Origin: Bufo bufo
Taxonomy: Eukaryota; Chordata; Amphibia; Anura; Bufonidae
Assembly (NCBI RefSeq): GCF_905171765.1
Contig: NC_053390.1
Span: 509,009,444-509,073,443, forward strand
Direction: 5' to 3'
DNA: 64,000 bases
In this document: piece after piece, positions 21,293 through 33,091 of the stretch
How the letters are laid out: the number at the start of each line of letters is the position of its first letter
How positions within the stretch are numbered: the stretch's first letter is position 1
Program-made: the position numbers and the translations under genes
Notes under the pieces: model-generated
What the model saw: only the letters and a program-made list of their open reading frames with translations
Told to the model about the DNA's origin: nothing
The model's database searches: none

Positions 21293-22872
21293 CACTGCTC
21301 AAAAAAATAAAGGGAACACAAAAATAACACATCCTAGATCTGAATTAATTAAATATTCTTCTGAAATACTTTGTTCTTTACATAGTTGAATGTGCTGACA
21401 ACAAAATCACACAAAAATAAAAAAATGGAAATCAAATTTTTCAACCCATGGAGGTCTGGATTTGGAGTCACACTCAAAATTAAAGTGGAAAAACACACTA
21501 CAGGCTGATCCAACTTTGATGTAATGTCCTTAAAACAAGTCAAAATGAGGCTCAGTAGTGTGTGTGGCCTCCACGTGCCTGTATGACCTCCCTACAACGC
21601 CTGTGCATGCTCCTGATGAGGTGGCGGACGGTCTCCTGAGGGATCTCCTCCCAGACCTGGACTAAAGCATCTGCCAACTCCTGGACAGTCTGTGGTGCAA
21701 CGTGACGTTGGTGGATAGAGCGAGACATGATGTCCCAGATGTGCTCAATTGGATTCAGGTCTGGGGAACGGGCGGGCCAGTCCATAGCATCAATGCCTTC
21801 GTCTTGCAGGAACTGCTGACACACTCCAGCCACATGAGGTCTAGCATTGTCTTGCATTAGGAGGAACCCAGGGCCAACCGCACCAGCATATGGTCTCACA
21901 AGGGGTCTGAGGATCTCATCTCGGTACCTAATGGCAGTCAGGCTACCTCTGGCGAGCACATGGAGGGCTGTGCGGCCCTCCAAAGAAATGCCACCCCACA
22001 CCATTACTGACCCAATGCCAAACCGGTCATGCTGGAGGATGTTGCAGGCAGCAGAACGTTCTCCACGGCGTCTCCAGACTCTGTCACATCTGTCACGTGC
22101 TCAGTCTGAACCTGCTTTCATCTGTGAAGAGCACAGGGCGCCAATGGCGAATTTGCCAATCTTGGTGTTCTCTGGCAAATGCCAAACGTCCTGCATGGTG
22201 TTGGGCTGTAAGCACAACCCCCACCTGTGGACGTCGGGCCCTCATATCACCCTCATGGAGTCTGTTTCTGACCGTTTGAGCAGACACATGCACATTTGTG
22301 GCCTGCTGGAGGTCATTTTGCAGGGCTCTGGCAGTGCTCCTCCTGTTCCTCCTTGCACAAAGGCGGAGGTAGCGGTCCTGCTGCTGGGTTGTTGCCCTCC
22401 TAAGGCCTCCTCCACGTCTCCTGATGTACTGGGCTGTCTCCTGGTAGCGCCTCCATGCTCTGGACACTACGCTGACAGACACAGCAAACCTTCTTACCAC
22501 AGCTCGCATTGATGTGCCATCCTGGATAAGCTGCACTACCTGAGCCACTTGTGTGGGTTGTAGACTCCGTCTCATGCTACCACTAGAGTGAAAGCACCGC
22601 CAGCATTCAAAAGTGACCAAAACATCAGCCAGGAAGCATAGGAACTGAGAAGTGGTCTGTGGTTACCACCTGCAGAACCACTCCTTTATTGGGGGTGTCT
22701 TGCTAATTGCCTATAATTTCCACCTGTTGTCTATTCCATTTGCACAACAGCATGTGAAATTGATTGTCACTCAGTGTTGCTTCCTAAGTGGACAGTTTGA
22801 TTTCACAGAAGTGTGATTGACTTGGAGTTACAGTGTGTTGTTTAAGTGTTCCCTTTATTTTTTTGAGCAGTG
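21293..22872 (-). mobile_element. Tc1/mariner element (family II)
   Basis: The TIR cactgctcaaaaaaataaag at the left has its inverse at the right end (ttttttgagcagtg). TA target bases are at 21291-21292 and 22873-22874. It is 1,580 bp and sits in minisatellite B, with a (TA)n tract directly beyond its right end. Confidence 0.93.
21552..22620 (-). pseudogene. Tc1/mariner family II transposase (one frameshift)
   Basis: The N-terminal frame 22620-22093 carries the helix-turn-helix region ([20 protein letters not shown]) and the first catalytic aspartate in VLFTDESRF. The frame breaks near 22100. The C-terminal frame 22004-21552 has the second aspartate in LLMQDNARPH and the glutamate in [12 protein letters not shown] count 34 residues between them, a DD34E enzyme. 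The natural start is probably the Met of MRRSLQ rather than the first Met of the frame. About 340 codons would be typical for the family. Confidence 0.9.
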
Positions 22873-22874
22873 TA

Positions 22875-22877
22875 TGT

Positions 22878-22911
<34 letters not shown>
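22875..22911. repeat. (TA)n microsatellite between a Tc1 end and the Gmr1-like LTR
   Basis: A (TA)n tract, target of the LTR element that follows. The AT repeat recurs just beyond the 3' LTR (28417 on), so the target duplication is atat or similar and cannot be phased. Confidence 0.9.
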
Positions 22912-22914
<3 letters not shown>

Positions 22915-23508
22915 GACAGGGTGTCACAATGTTTTGCAGAGAAAGTGCTGGATGGTGTGTACAGTGCACCAAGTTTCCGGCACTTCATGTGTTAAAAGGC
23001 TCCAGGAAGGTTTGGTTTTCTTTGTATCCAGAAGCTTTCTGGGAAAAAGAAAGCCAGTTTAGGGTCCTGGAACCGGTCAGGGAAGAGTTGGGTGGGTTCC
23101 CTGACCACCCGGAGCCAGTCCGGGTTTTACCTGCCTGGGGGACTGCTCACACAGATGTACTAATTAAGTCAGCAGCCCTGACCCAGGAGCTCTCTCTCTG
23201 GCAGTCTGTTTGAGAAGCTGAAAGACTAGGAGCTCTGAGAGCGGTTGGCTTCTCCACCTAACTACTGAACTGTAAGTTGCTCTGTTTTCCCCTTGAAAAT
23301 GCTCTTTGTCTTTTGTGTTATGAGTTTAGCTAGGGCTGCCGAGTGAGATAGGCAGGAGCCAGACGGCTATGGTTGTTTTGGTTTTTGTTTGTTATTTTGA
23401 GCAACTTGCAAAAATAAATTAGCAACAGTGTGACGCACATGCTACAAAGGTGTCGATTGTTCCTGTTTCTGCCCAAAACAACCCCGCAGGAAGGTGTAAC
23501 AGTTCACA
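22912..23508 (+). repeat. 5' LTR of the Gmr1-like element
   Basis: Starts tgtgacaggg and ends gttcaca, 597 bp. AATAAA at 23413-23418 is a likely polyadenylation signal. It differs from the 3' LTR at a modest number of sites, so the insertion is not brand new. Confidence 0.9.
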
Positions 23509-23510
23509 AA

Positions 23511-23528
23511 TTGGTGTCGGATGCGGGC
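23511..23528 (+). promoter_or_regulatory. Primer-binding site of the Gmr1-like element
   Basis: Directly after the 5' LTR comes ttggtgtcggatgcgggc. Its TGG start fits priming by the CCA end of a host tRNA. I cannot name the tRNA from sequence alone. This contrasts with the self-priming layout in gypsy B and gypsy C. Confidence 0.6.
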
Positions 23529-23596
23529 AAACGGATCCCTGCCAGATACACTCCATCTAGCAACTTGAATTGTATTTCATCTTATCAGCCAATACG

Positions 23597-24540
23597 ATGG
23601 AAGACCTGGTGTTGAGGTTGGCACAAGCCTGTGCAACCCAACAAGAAGCAAATGCAGTCCAGCGAGAGACTAATAACAGATATGAAAAGGCTTTGGCGGC
23701 ACAAGCTGAAGCTGCTAGGAAAGACAGAGAAACTCTTACAGAGGTTCTGCAGCAGCTGGCCAATACGCGTCAGGATCGACCTAGCAATAGTGGGTTGATC
23801 AAAGCAAGCCACTTTCTTCAGAAAATGACCCCACACAATGACGTGGAAGCGTTTCTGAATACGTTTGAACGTACCGCAGATTGGGAGGCGTGGCCTAAGA
23901 CTCAGTGGGCGGGGTTGGTTGCTCCGTTTCTAACGGCTGACTCAGAAAGCGTATTTTGATTTGTCTGCTGAGGATGCCCAGGACTACGAGAAGCTAATGC
24001 TAGAAATTCTCCGCCGTTTGGGTGTCACTCCTGCTGTGCGGGCCCAACGAGTGCACCGCTGGAATTACCAATCGAATAAGTCTCCCAGGTCACAGATGCA
24101 TGACCTAATTTATTTGGTACGAAAGTGGTTGCAACCTGAGATACTCACGGCACCCCAGATTGTCGAAAGGGTCACAATGGATCGCTTCCTGACAGCGCTG
24201 CCGTATGAATTAAGAAAATGGGTCAGTCATGCTGATCCAAAGTCTGCTAATGAGTTAGTTAAGATGGTTGAACGCTACCTCGCAGCTGAGGGGTTTTTGG
24301 CAGGGAGATCTGACCCCGAGAACTTGCCTGTAAAGCGGCGTCTGCCCGCAGTGGCGGGGAGAGGCGCCTCAACCTTAAATGCTGATCCTGGTTTGAAAAC
24401 GTGGGTGAAGACCAACATGGATACTAGGCTGCTGAAAGAGACCCTACCAGGCTCCGGTGTCCAGTGCTGGAGGTGCAAAGCCCGGGGGCATGTGGCTGCT
24501 AAATGTCCTGACGTCCCAGTACCTATGGAGTGTGGAGCCG
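23597..24540 (+). pseudogene. Gmr1-like gag with SCAN-like domain and zinc knuckle
   Basis: ATG 23597 opens a coiled-coil-prone N-terminus (QQEANAVQRE, KALAAQAEAARKDRE). A frameshift near 23950 ends that frame, and the protein continues from 23961 in the next frame. There WNYQSNKSPRSQMHDLIYLV and DRFLTALPYELRKWV form a SCAN-like helical module. Host SCAN zinc-finger proteins are thought to descend from such a gag, which is established knowledge about the Gmr1 group. The CCHC knuckle CWRCKARGHVAAKC follows at about 24465-24506. Gag would build the particle. Confidence 0.85.
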
Positions 24541-26454
24541 CTTGGCGCCTTTCCTTCTTTGCTCATCCAGCGTGTCTGACATCTGCGCTGGCTCACGTGG
24601 CACAGGTCAAAGTGGATGGAAGGAGTGTCCAGGCCTTGCTGGATTCTGGGAGCCTCGTTACGCTTGTACACTCAGACCTGGTAGCTCCAGACCAGCTGAA
24701 AAACCAGTGCATGGGTGTTGTGTGCATACATGGTGATGCAAAAAGTTATGGTACAGCGGTGGTCCCCATTGAGACTAAGTTTGGTGTGACATCCCATGAG
24801 GTTGGAGTGTCTAAATCCCTGATGCATAGTGTCATACTAGGGCGGGACTTTCCTTTGTTCTGGGACCTGTGGGCGATCGAGTTTCCACCTCAAGTTTCCC
24901 TAAGTGTGAGGGATGAAACTCTGGCTAGCCTGCCTATCTTTGGGGATTCCGGTTCTGAAGTACCAGCCGGTGGACTGGCCCCAGTTGAGCCTGACCAGTT
25001 CCCCTTCTCTGTGCTAGTGGGGGAATCCGAGAGACCTCAAGAGTCTGTGGAAGAGTTACCTATGCCAGAAATAAACTGCTCTCAAGATAACTTTGGCACA
25101 TCCCAACTGAGGGACCCAACGTTAGCTCATGCTTGGGAAAATGTGGCTGTGGTTAATGAAGTTGCCCACAGTACGGGCTTGGAGAAGGTGTACCCTCACT
25201 TTGCTGTCAACCATGATCTTCTCTATCATGTTGATAATATAAGGGGTGAAGTCGTAGAGCAACTAGTTGTTCCCAAATCGCATAGGAAAGTGGTACTTGA
25301 CCTGGCTCATAAAAACCCCATGGGAGGACACCTGGCAGCTGAGAAAACGCAGCAACGGGTACTCCAGAGGTTTTTTTGGCCTGGCATATTTGCAGAAATC
25401 AAACGATTCTGTTCGTCTTGCCCAGAATGTCAGTTGACGTCCCCTGCGCCTCATTACCGGGGACCCTTGGTACCGTTACCCATCATTGAGGTACCTTTTC
25501 ACCGGATTGCAATGGATTTGGTGGGGCCCCTGGTGAAGTCTGCAAAGGGACATCAATACATTCTTGTGGTTTTAGACTATGCCACTAGGTATCCCGAGGC
25601 GGTTCCTCTGCGGAACACGTCAGCTAAAACAATTGCCCGGGAGCTGTTTCATATGTTTGCTAGAACAGGCATTCCAAAAGAGATCCTGACGGATCAAGGA
25701 ACACCTTTTATGTCAAACGTAATGAAAGGTTTGTGTAAGCTGCTGGGTATAAAACAGTTAAGGACATCTGTCTATCACCCTCAAACTGATGGGTTGGTTG
25801 AGCGCTTCAACAAAACCCTCAAGAGAATGTTAAAAAGGGTCGTTGAGGCAGACGGGAGAGATTGGGATTGCCTGCTCCCCTACTTGATGTTTGCTGTTCG
25901 TGAGGTGCCTCAGTCGTCTACTGGGTTTTCCCCGTTTGAGCTTTTGTATGGGCGACAACCCCGGGGGCTTTTGGATATTGCAAAGGAGTCGTGGGAAGAG
26001 GAGCCCTCTCCCCACCGCTCCGTGGTGGAACATGTTCTACAGATGCAGGATCGCATCACAGCTGTAATGCCCATAGTACAAGAACATATGATACAGGCTC
26101 AAGAGGCTCAAAGTCGCATATACAATCGGTGAGCCAGACTCAGGGTTTTTCAACCGGGTGACCGGGTCCTGGTTCTGGTTCCCACCGCGGAAAGTAAATT
26201 CCTAGCGAAATGGCAAGGGCCCTATGAGGTTGTAGAGAAAATAGGTGATGTGAATTATAAAGTCCACCAACCTGACAAACGGAAAAAAATGCAAATCTAT
26301 CATGTCAATTTAATAAAGGCCTGGAAGGAACCGTTAGTTTCTATGGCGGCTGGGGCTCTCAGCCCTACACTTCAGGGGGTAGTTACTGAGGTGAAGGTCT
26401 CGGAGACTTTGTCAAGGGCACAAGCCCAAGAGGTAAAGGAATTCCTCCTTAGGA
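24541..26454 (+). pseudogene. Gmr1-like protease and integrase
   Basis: The protease active site DSG lies in ALLDSGSLVTLVHSDL (about 24640). The integrase zinc finger has H and H in AHKNPMGGHLAAEKT and C, C in CSSCPECQ. The catalytic core shows IAMDLVGPL, LTDQGTPF and the glutamate in VERFNKTLKRML. The frame is open to TGA 26130-26132, a single opal codon. Beyond it the same frame resumes with the GPY-like tail (FLAKWQGPYEVV) to 26495. Integration into AT-rich DNA is suggested by the flanks. The frame shifts near 26475 before RT. Confidence 0.88.
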
Positions 26455-27820
26455 ATGCTGATGTATTTTCAGAGTGGCCAGGTTGCACTCATTAAGCATG
26501 ATATTGTTACAGATCCAGAAGCTCGGGTTCGCTTGAAGCCATATCGCATTCCTGAAGCTCGCAGACAGACAGTAGCCGGTGAGATCCAGAAAATGTTGGA
26601 GCTAGGTGTTATTGAGCCGTCCCATAGTGATTGGAGTAGCCCTGTGGTGTTGGTACCAAAACCGGATGGGTCCTGGCGGTTTTGCAACGACTTTCGCAAA
26701 TTAAACGAGATCTCAAAGTTTGACGCTTATCCCATGCCACGGGTGGATGAGTTGATAGAAAGGTTAGGTCCAGCCAGGTACATTACCACCCTGGATCTAA
26801 CCAGAGGTTATTGGCAGATTCCACTTACTTCAACGGCTAGGGAAAAGACAGCCTTTTCTACTCCACAGGGCCTATTCCAGTATGTGAGAATGCCATTTGG
26901 GCTTCATGGGGCCCCTGCCACCTTTCAGAGGTTGATGGATGAAGTCCTCAGGCCACACCGGCACTTCGCGTTGGCCTACCTTGACGACGTGGTGATATTC
27001 AGCTCGGATTGGGAAAGTCATCTTCCCAAGGTCCAAGCGGTGGTAAACTCAATTCGGCAGGCTGGTCTGACGGCCAATCCCAAAAAATGTGCCCTGGGCC
27101 TTGAAGAGGCACGATACATAGGGTACATTATTGGTAAAGGCCTCATCAAGCCTCAGGCTCAAAAGGTACAGGCAATTAAGGAGTGGCCTCAACCTTGCAC
27201 AAAAAAACAGGTGAGGACATTTCTGGGCATGGTAGGGTATTACCAGAGGTTTATTCCAGATTTTGCTGCTCCACTTACGGACCTAATCAAGGGCAAAAGC
27301 TCAGGGGGAATTTCTTGGAACAAAGATGCTGAGGTTGCGTTCTGTAAACTCAAGGAGGTGTTATGCAGTAGGCCAGTTTTGATCGCTCCTGATTTAAAAA
27401 AAAAAGTTTGTTGTTCAAACAGATGCTTCCAATGTGGGCCTAGGGGCCGTGTTGTCACAGTTGGTGCATGGAGAAGAACACCCAGTGATATATTTGAGTA
27501 GGAAGCTACCCCGGCTGAGATAAACTATAGTATTGTGGAGCGCGAGTGTTTGGCCATCAAGTGGGCTTTAGAGACTCTGCGATACTATCTGCTCGGCCGT
27601 CAATTTCAGTTAGTGACAGATCACTCCCCTCTTACCTGGATGTCACGGGCCAAAGATCATGATGCAAGGATGACCCGCTGGTTCCTGTCACTACAGGACT
27701 ATAATTTCTCAGTGGAGCACAGCAGGAAAGCTTCAGGCCAATGCTGACGCTCTCTCCCGAACTCATTGTATGTTCTCGGAAAGTGTCCGTACCCACGGGT
27801 TGGAACAGAGGGAGGGGGTA
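26455..27820 (+). pseudogene. Gmr1-like reverse transcriptase and RNase H
   Basis: RT runs 26500-27400 with SPVVLVPKPDGSWRFCNDFR, VRMPFGLHGAPATFQRLMDE and the catalytic YLDDV at about 26980. A run of ten A at 27398-27407 coincides with a frameshift just before RNase H (QTDASNVGLGAVLSQL, ERECLAIKWALETLRYYL, TDHSPL), spread over two frames to 27747. RT and RNase H lie downstream of integrase, the feature that defines the Gmr1 group. Confidence 0.88.
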
Positions 27821-28416
27821 TGTGACAGGATGTCACAATGTTTTGCAGAGAAAGTGCTGGATGGTGTGTACATTGCATCGTTTCCGGCACTTCATGTGTT
27901 AAAAGGCTCCAGGAAGGTTTGGTTTTCTTTGTATCCAGAAGATTTCTGGGAAAAAGAAAGCCAGTTTAGGGTCCTGGAGCCGGCCAGGGAAGAGTTGGGT
28001 GGGTTCCCTGACCACCCGGAGCCAGTCTGGGTTTTACCTGCCTGGGGGACTGCTCACACAGATGTACTAATTAAGTCAGCAGCCCTGACCCAGGAGCTCT
28101 CTTTCTGGCAGTCTGTTCGAGAAGCTGCAAGACTAGGAGCTCTGAGAGCGGTTGGCTTCTCCACCTAACTACTGAACTGTAAGTTGCTCTGTTTTCCCCT
28201 TGAAAATGCTCTTTGTCTTTTGTGTTATGAGTTTAGCTAGGGCTGCCGAGTGAGATAGGCAGGAGCCAGACGGCTATGGTTGTTTTGGGTTTTTGTTTGT
28301 TATTTTGAGCAACTTGCAAAAATAAATTAGCAACAGTGTGATGCACAAGCTACAAAGGTGTCGATTGTTCCTGTTTCTGCCCAAAACAACCCCGCAGGAA
28401 GGTGTAACAGTTCACA
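27821..28416 (+). repeat. 3' LTR of the Gmr1-like element
   Basis: 596 bp, starts tgtgacagga after the purine tract and ends ttcaca. It aligns end to end with 22912-23508 with scattered substitutions. Confidence 0.92.
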
Positions 28417-28485
28417 ATATATACACCCACACTGCATATATAATAAACACATATACATATTATAAATGCAGTGTGTATAGATATA

Positions 28486-30072
28486 CAGTTAGGTTCATAT
28501 ATATTTGGACAGAGACAACATTTTTCAAATTTTTGTTCTGTGCATTACCACAATGGATTTTGAACAAAACAATTCAAATGCAGTTGAAGTTCAGACTTTC
28601 AGCTTTAATTCAGTGGGTTGAACAAAATGATTGCATAAAAATGTGAGGAACTAAAGCATTTTTTTAACTCAATCCCTTCATGTCAGGGGCTCAAAAGTAA
28701 TTGGACAAATTAAATAATTGTAACAAAAATGTTAATTTCTAATACTTGGTTGAAAACTCTTTGTTGGCAATGCCTGAAGTCTTGAACTCATGGACATCAC
28801 CAGACGCTGTGTTTCCTCCTTTTTAATGCTTTGCCAGGCCTTTACTGCAGTGGTTTTCAGTTGCTGTTTGTTTGTGGGCCTTTTTGTCTGAAGTTTAGTC
28901 TTTAACAAGTGAAATGCGTGCTCTATTGGGTTCAGATCAGGTGACTGACTTGGCAATTCAAGAATATTGCACTTCTTTGCTTTAATAAACTCCAGTGTTG
29001 CTTTGGCTTTATGTTTTGGGTCATTGTCTATCTGTATTATGAAAAGCCGACCAATCAGTTTGGCTAGATTTGAGCACACAGTATGTCTCTAAAAACCCCA
29101 GAATTCATCCGGCTGCTTCTGTCCTGTGTCACATCATCAATAAACAAGCCATCACACTGCCTCCACCGTGTTTTACAGATGATGTGGTACTGTATGCTTT
29201 GGATCATGAGCTGTACTATGCCTTCAGCATACTTTTTTCTTTCCAACCTTTTAGTAGAGGTTGATCTTGGTTTCATCTGTCCAAAGAATGTTCTTCCAGA
29301 AGTGTGCTGGTTTTTTAAGATTTTTTTTTTAGCAAACTCCAATCTAGCCTTCTTATTCTTGAGGCTTATGAGTGGCTTGCACCGTGCAGTGAACCCTCTG
29401 TATTTACTTTCATGCAGTCTTCTCTATATGGTAGATTTGGATATTGATACGCCTATATCCTGGAGGGTGTTGTTCATTTGGTTGGCTGCTGTGAAGGAGT
29501 TTCTCTTCACCATGGTAATTATTCTGTGATCATCCACCACTGTTGTCTTCCGTGGGCATCCAGGTATTTTTGCATTGTTGAGGTCACCAGTGCTTTCTTT
29601 CTTTCTCAGGATGTACCAAACTGTAGATTTTGCCACTCCTAATAGTGTAACAATGTCTCGGATGTTTTTTTTTCTGTTTTCGCAGATGAAGGATGACTTG
29701 TTTCCCCTGCATGGAGAGCTCCTTTAACCGCAGGTTTACTTCTCAGCAAAATCTTCAAAATGCAAGCACCACACTCAACTCCAGACCTTTTATGTGCTTA
29801 TAATTGAGAATGAAATAATGAAGAAATTGCCCACGCCTGCCCATGAAACAGCCTTTGAGTCAATTGTGCAATTACTTTTGGTCCCTTAAAAAACAGGGAG
29901 CTGAAACTCCTAAACCCTTCATCCAATTTTAATGTAGATGACCTCAAATGAAAGCTAAAAGTCTGGACTTTATGTCTATGTCCATTATATAACTATAACT
30001 TGAATATGTTTTAGTAAACCGGCAATAAAAGCAATATGTGTGTCAGTGTCCAAATATATATGGACCGAACTG
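28486..30072 (-). mobile_element. Tc1/mariner element (family III)
   Basis: The left TIR cagttaggttcatatatatt has its inverse at the right (tatatatggaccgaactg). TA flanks are at 28484-28485 and 30073-30074. It is 1,587 bp, inserted in residual minisatellite B, and heavily mutated. Confidence 0.9.
28732..29636 (-). pseudogene. Tc1 family III transposase (several frameshifts)
   Basis: Three minus-strand frames share the enzyme: 29636-29424 (DNA-binding half, STVWYILRKKESTGDL), 29342-29064 (altered first-aspartate region, FFGQMKPR where TDE is expected) and 29079-28732 (second aspartate in IQIDNDPKHKAKATLEF, glutamate in DLNPIEHAFHLLK). At least two indels and loss of the first aspartate make it dead. 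It is related to family I at roughly half the residues by eye. Confidence 0.85.
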
Positions 30073-30469
30073 TAAAGTATATACAACAGTATACAAGGTG
30101 TCATTTATATCTCATATGGTGCCTTACATATTAGTGCACTGCTGTATATACTATATATCTGTACATACTGCATAAATGCTATACAGTCATGTCCATACAT
30201 ATTGGGACATTGACACAATTTTTACATTTTTGGCTTTATATACCACCACAATGGATTTGAAATGAAACGAACAAGATGTTCTTTAACTGCAGACTGTCAG
30301 CTTTAATTTGAGGGTATTTACATCCAAATCAGGTGAATGGTGTAGGAATTACAACAGTTTGCATATGTGCCTCCCACTTGTTAAGGGACCAAAAGTAATG
30401 GGACAGAATAATAATCATAAATCAAACTTTCATTTTTTATTACTTGGTTGCAAATCCTTTGCAGTCAAT

Positions 30470-31475
30470 TACAGCCTGAAGTCTGGAACGCATAGACATC
30501 ACCAGACGCTGGGTTTGGTCCCTGGTGATGCTCTGCCAGGCCTATACAGCAACTGTCTTCAGTTCCTGCTTGTTCTTGGGGCATTTTCCCTTCAGTTTTG
30601 TCTTCAGCAAGTGAAATGCATGCTCAATCGAATTCAGGTCAGGTGATTGACCTGGCCATTGCAGAACATTCCACTTCTTTCCCTTAAAAAACTCTTTGGT
30701 TGCTTTTGCAGTATGCTTTGGGTCATTGTCCATCTGCACTGTAAAAGCGCCGTCCAATGAGTTCTGAAGCATTTGGCTGAATATGAGCAGATAATATTGC
30801 CCGAAACACTTCAGAATTCATCCTGCTGCTTTTGTCAGCAGTCACATCATCAATAAATTCAAGAGAACCAGTTCCATTGGCAGCCATACATGTCCACGCC
30901 ATGACACTACCACCACCATGCTTCACTGATGAGGTGGTATGCTTAGGATCACGAGCAGTTCCTTTCCTTCTCCATACTCTCCTCTTCCCATCACTCTGGT
31001 ACAAGTTGATCTTGGTCTCATCTGTCCATAGGATGTTGTTCCAGAACTGTGAAGGCTTTTTTAGATGTCGTTTGGCAAACTCTAATCTGGCCTTCCTGTT
31101 TTTGAGGCTCACCAATGGTTTACATCTTGTGGTGAATCCTCTGTATTCACTCTGGTGAAGTCTTCTCTTGATTGTTGACTTTGACACACATACACCTACC
31201 TCCTGGAGAGTGTTCTTGATCTGGCCAACTGTTGTGAAGGGTGTTTTCTTCACCAGGGAAAGAATTCTTTGGTCATCCACCACAGTTGTTTTCCGTGGTC
31301 TTCCGGGTCTTTTGGTGTTGCTGAGCTCACCGGTGCGTTCCTTCTTTTTATGAATGTTCCAAACAGTTGTTTTGGCCACGCCTAATGTTTTTTCTATCTC
31401 TCTGTTCGGTTTGTTGTGTTTTCTCAGCCTAATGATGGGTTGCTTCACTGATGGTGACAGCTCTTTGGATCTCAT
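30470..31475 (-). pseudogene. Tc1 transposase, copy 2 (two late lesions)
   Basis: From ATG 31475 the frame is open for about 250 codons: helix-turn-helix (KELSPSVKQPIIRLRKHNK), GRPRK, and the first catalytic aspartate in LWTDETKINLYQSDGKRRVW. A one-base frameshift near 30745, inside GRRF, moves to the frame 30772-30542, where [16 protein letters not shown] and LNSIEHAFHLLK carry the other two acidic residues. A stop follows VAV at 30542. It is much better preserved than copy 1. The in-frame TTG upstream (31493) is not a normal start. Confidence 0.9.
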
Positions 31476-31937
31476 CTTGAGAGTTGACAGCAACAGATTC
31501 CAAATGCAAATAGCACACTTGAAATGAACTCTGGACCTTTTATCTGCTCATTGTAATTGGGATAATGAGGGAATAACACACACCTGGCCATGGAACAGCT
31601 GAGAAGCCAATTGTCCCATTACTTTTGGTCCCTTAACAAGTGGGAGGCACATATGCAAACTGTTGTAATTCCTACACCGTTCACCTGATTTGGATGTAAA
31701 AACCCTCAAATTAAAGCTGACAGTCTGCAGTTAAAGCACATAGTAACATAGTACATAAGGCCGAAAAAAGACATTTGTCCATCCAGTTCGGCCTGTCATC
31801 CTGCAAGTTGATCCAGAGGAAGGCAAAAAAAAACCCTGTGAGGTAGAAGCCAATTTTCCTTACTTTAGGGGAATAAAAAATTCCTTTCCGACTCCAATCA
31901 GGCAATCAGAATATCTCCCTGGATCAACGACCCCTTT

Positions 31938-33091
31938 CTAGTAGCTATATCCTGTAATATTATTACACTCCAGAAATACATCCAGGCCCCTCTTGAATTC
32001 CTTTATTGTACTCACCATCACCACCTCCTCAGGCAGAGAGTTCCATAGTCTCACTGCTCTTACCGTAAAGAATCCTTTTCTATGTTTGTGTACAAACCTT
32101 CTTTCCTCAAAACGCAGAGGATGTCCCCTCGTCACAGTCACAGTCCTGGGGATAAATAGATGATGGGATAGATCTCTATACTGACCTCTGATATATTTAT
32201 ACATAGTAATTAGATCTCCCCTCAGTCGTCTTTTTTCTAACGTGAATAACCCTAATTTTGATAATCTTTCAGTGTACTGTAGTTGCCCCATTCCAGTTAT
32301 TACTTTAGTTGCCCTCCTCTGGACCCTCTCCAGCTCTGCTATGTCTGCCTTGTTCACTGGAGCCCAGAACTGTACACAGTACTCCATGTATCGTCTGACT
32401 AATGATTTGTAAAGTAGTAGGAATATGTTCTCATCACGGGCATCTATGCCCCTTTTGATGCAACCCATTATCTTATTGGCCTTGGCAGCAGCTGCCTGAC
32501 ACTGTTTTTTGCAGCTTTGTTTGCTGTTTATTAAAATTCCTAGATCCTTTTCCATGTCAGTGTTACTGAGTGTTTTACCATTTAGTATGTACGGGTGACT
32601 TGCATTATTCTTTCCTATGTGCATAACTTTACATTTGTCAGTGTTAAACCTCATCTGCCACTTATCTGCCCAAGCCTCCAATCTATCCAGATCCCTCTGT
32701 AGTAGTATACTGTCCTCTTCAGTGTTAATTACTTTACACAGTTTAGTGTCATCTGCGAAAATTGATATTTTACTATGCAAGCCTTCTACAAGATCATTAA
32801 TAAATATATTGAAGAGAATAGGGCCCAATACTGACCCCTGAGGTACTCCACTAGTGACAGTGACCCAATCTGAGTATGTACCGTTAATAACCACCCTCTG
32901 TTTTCTATCATTGAGCCAGTTACTTACCCACTTACAGACGTTTTCTCCCAGTCCGAGCATTCTCATTTTATATACTAACCTTTTATGTGGTACAGTGTCA
33001 AATGCTTTGGAGAAGTCCAGATACACGACATCCATTGATTCGCCGCTGTCAAGTCTAGAACTTACCTCCTCATAGAAACTGATTAAATTAA
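31938..33091 (-). pseudogene. CR1 ORF2, reverse transcriptase core and C-terminus
   Basis: RT of the CR1 clade copies LINE RNA at the nicked target. The frame has VVYLDFSKAFDTVPHKRL, then SGVPQGSVLGPILFNIFIND, then the catalytic FADDT about 95 residues in. The C-terminal CR1 blocks YMEYCVQFWAP, RVQRRATKVI and FTVRAVRLWNSLPEEVV follow. The part from 33091 to 31938 is uninterrupted and ends at a normal stop. It is severed from its N-terminal half by gypsy B, which landed a few residues upstream of FYEEV. Confidence 0.92.

Larger units (their letters stand above)
22912..28416 (+). mobile_element. Gmr1-like Ty3/gypsy element, near full length
   Basis: Two 596-597 bp LTRs flank a 4.3 kb interior. 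Order is gag (SCAN-like and zinc knuckle), protease, integrase, then reverse transcriptase, then RNase H. Integrase ahead of RT is the copia-like order known among Ty3/gypsy elements only from the Gmr1 group of deuterostomes. The PPT gagggagggggta is at 27808-27820. The interior has a gag frameshift, one opal codon and two later frameshifts. Confidence 0.92.
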
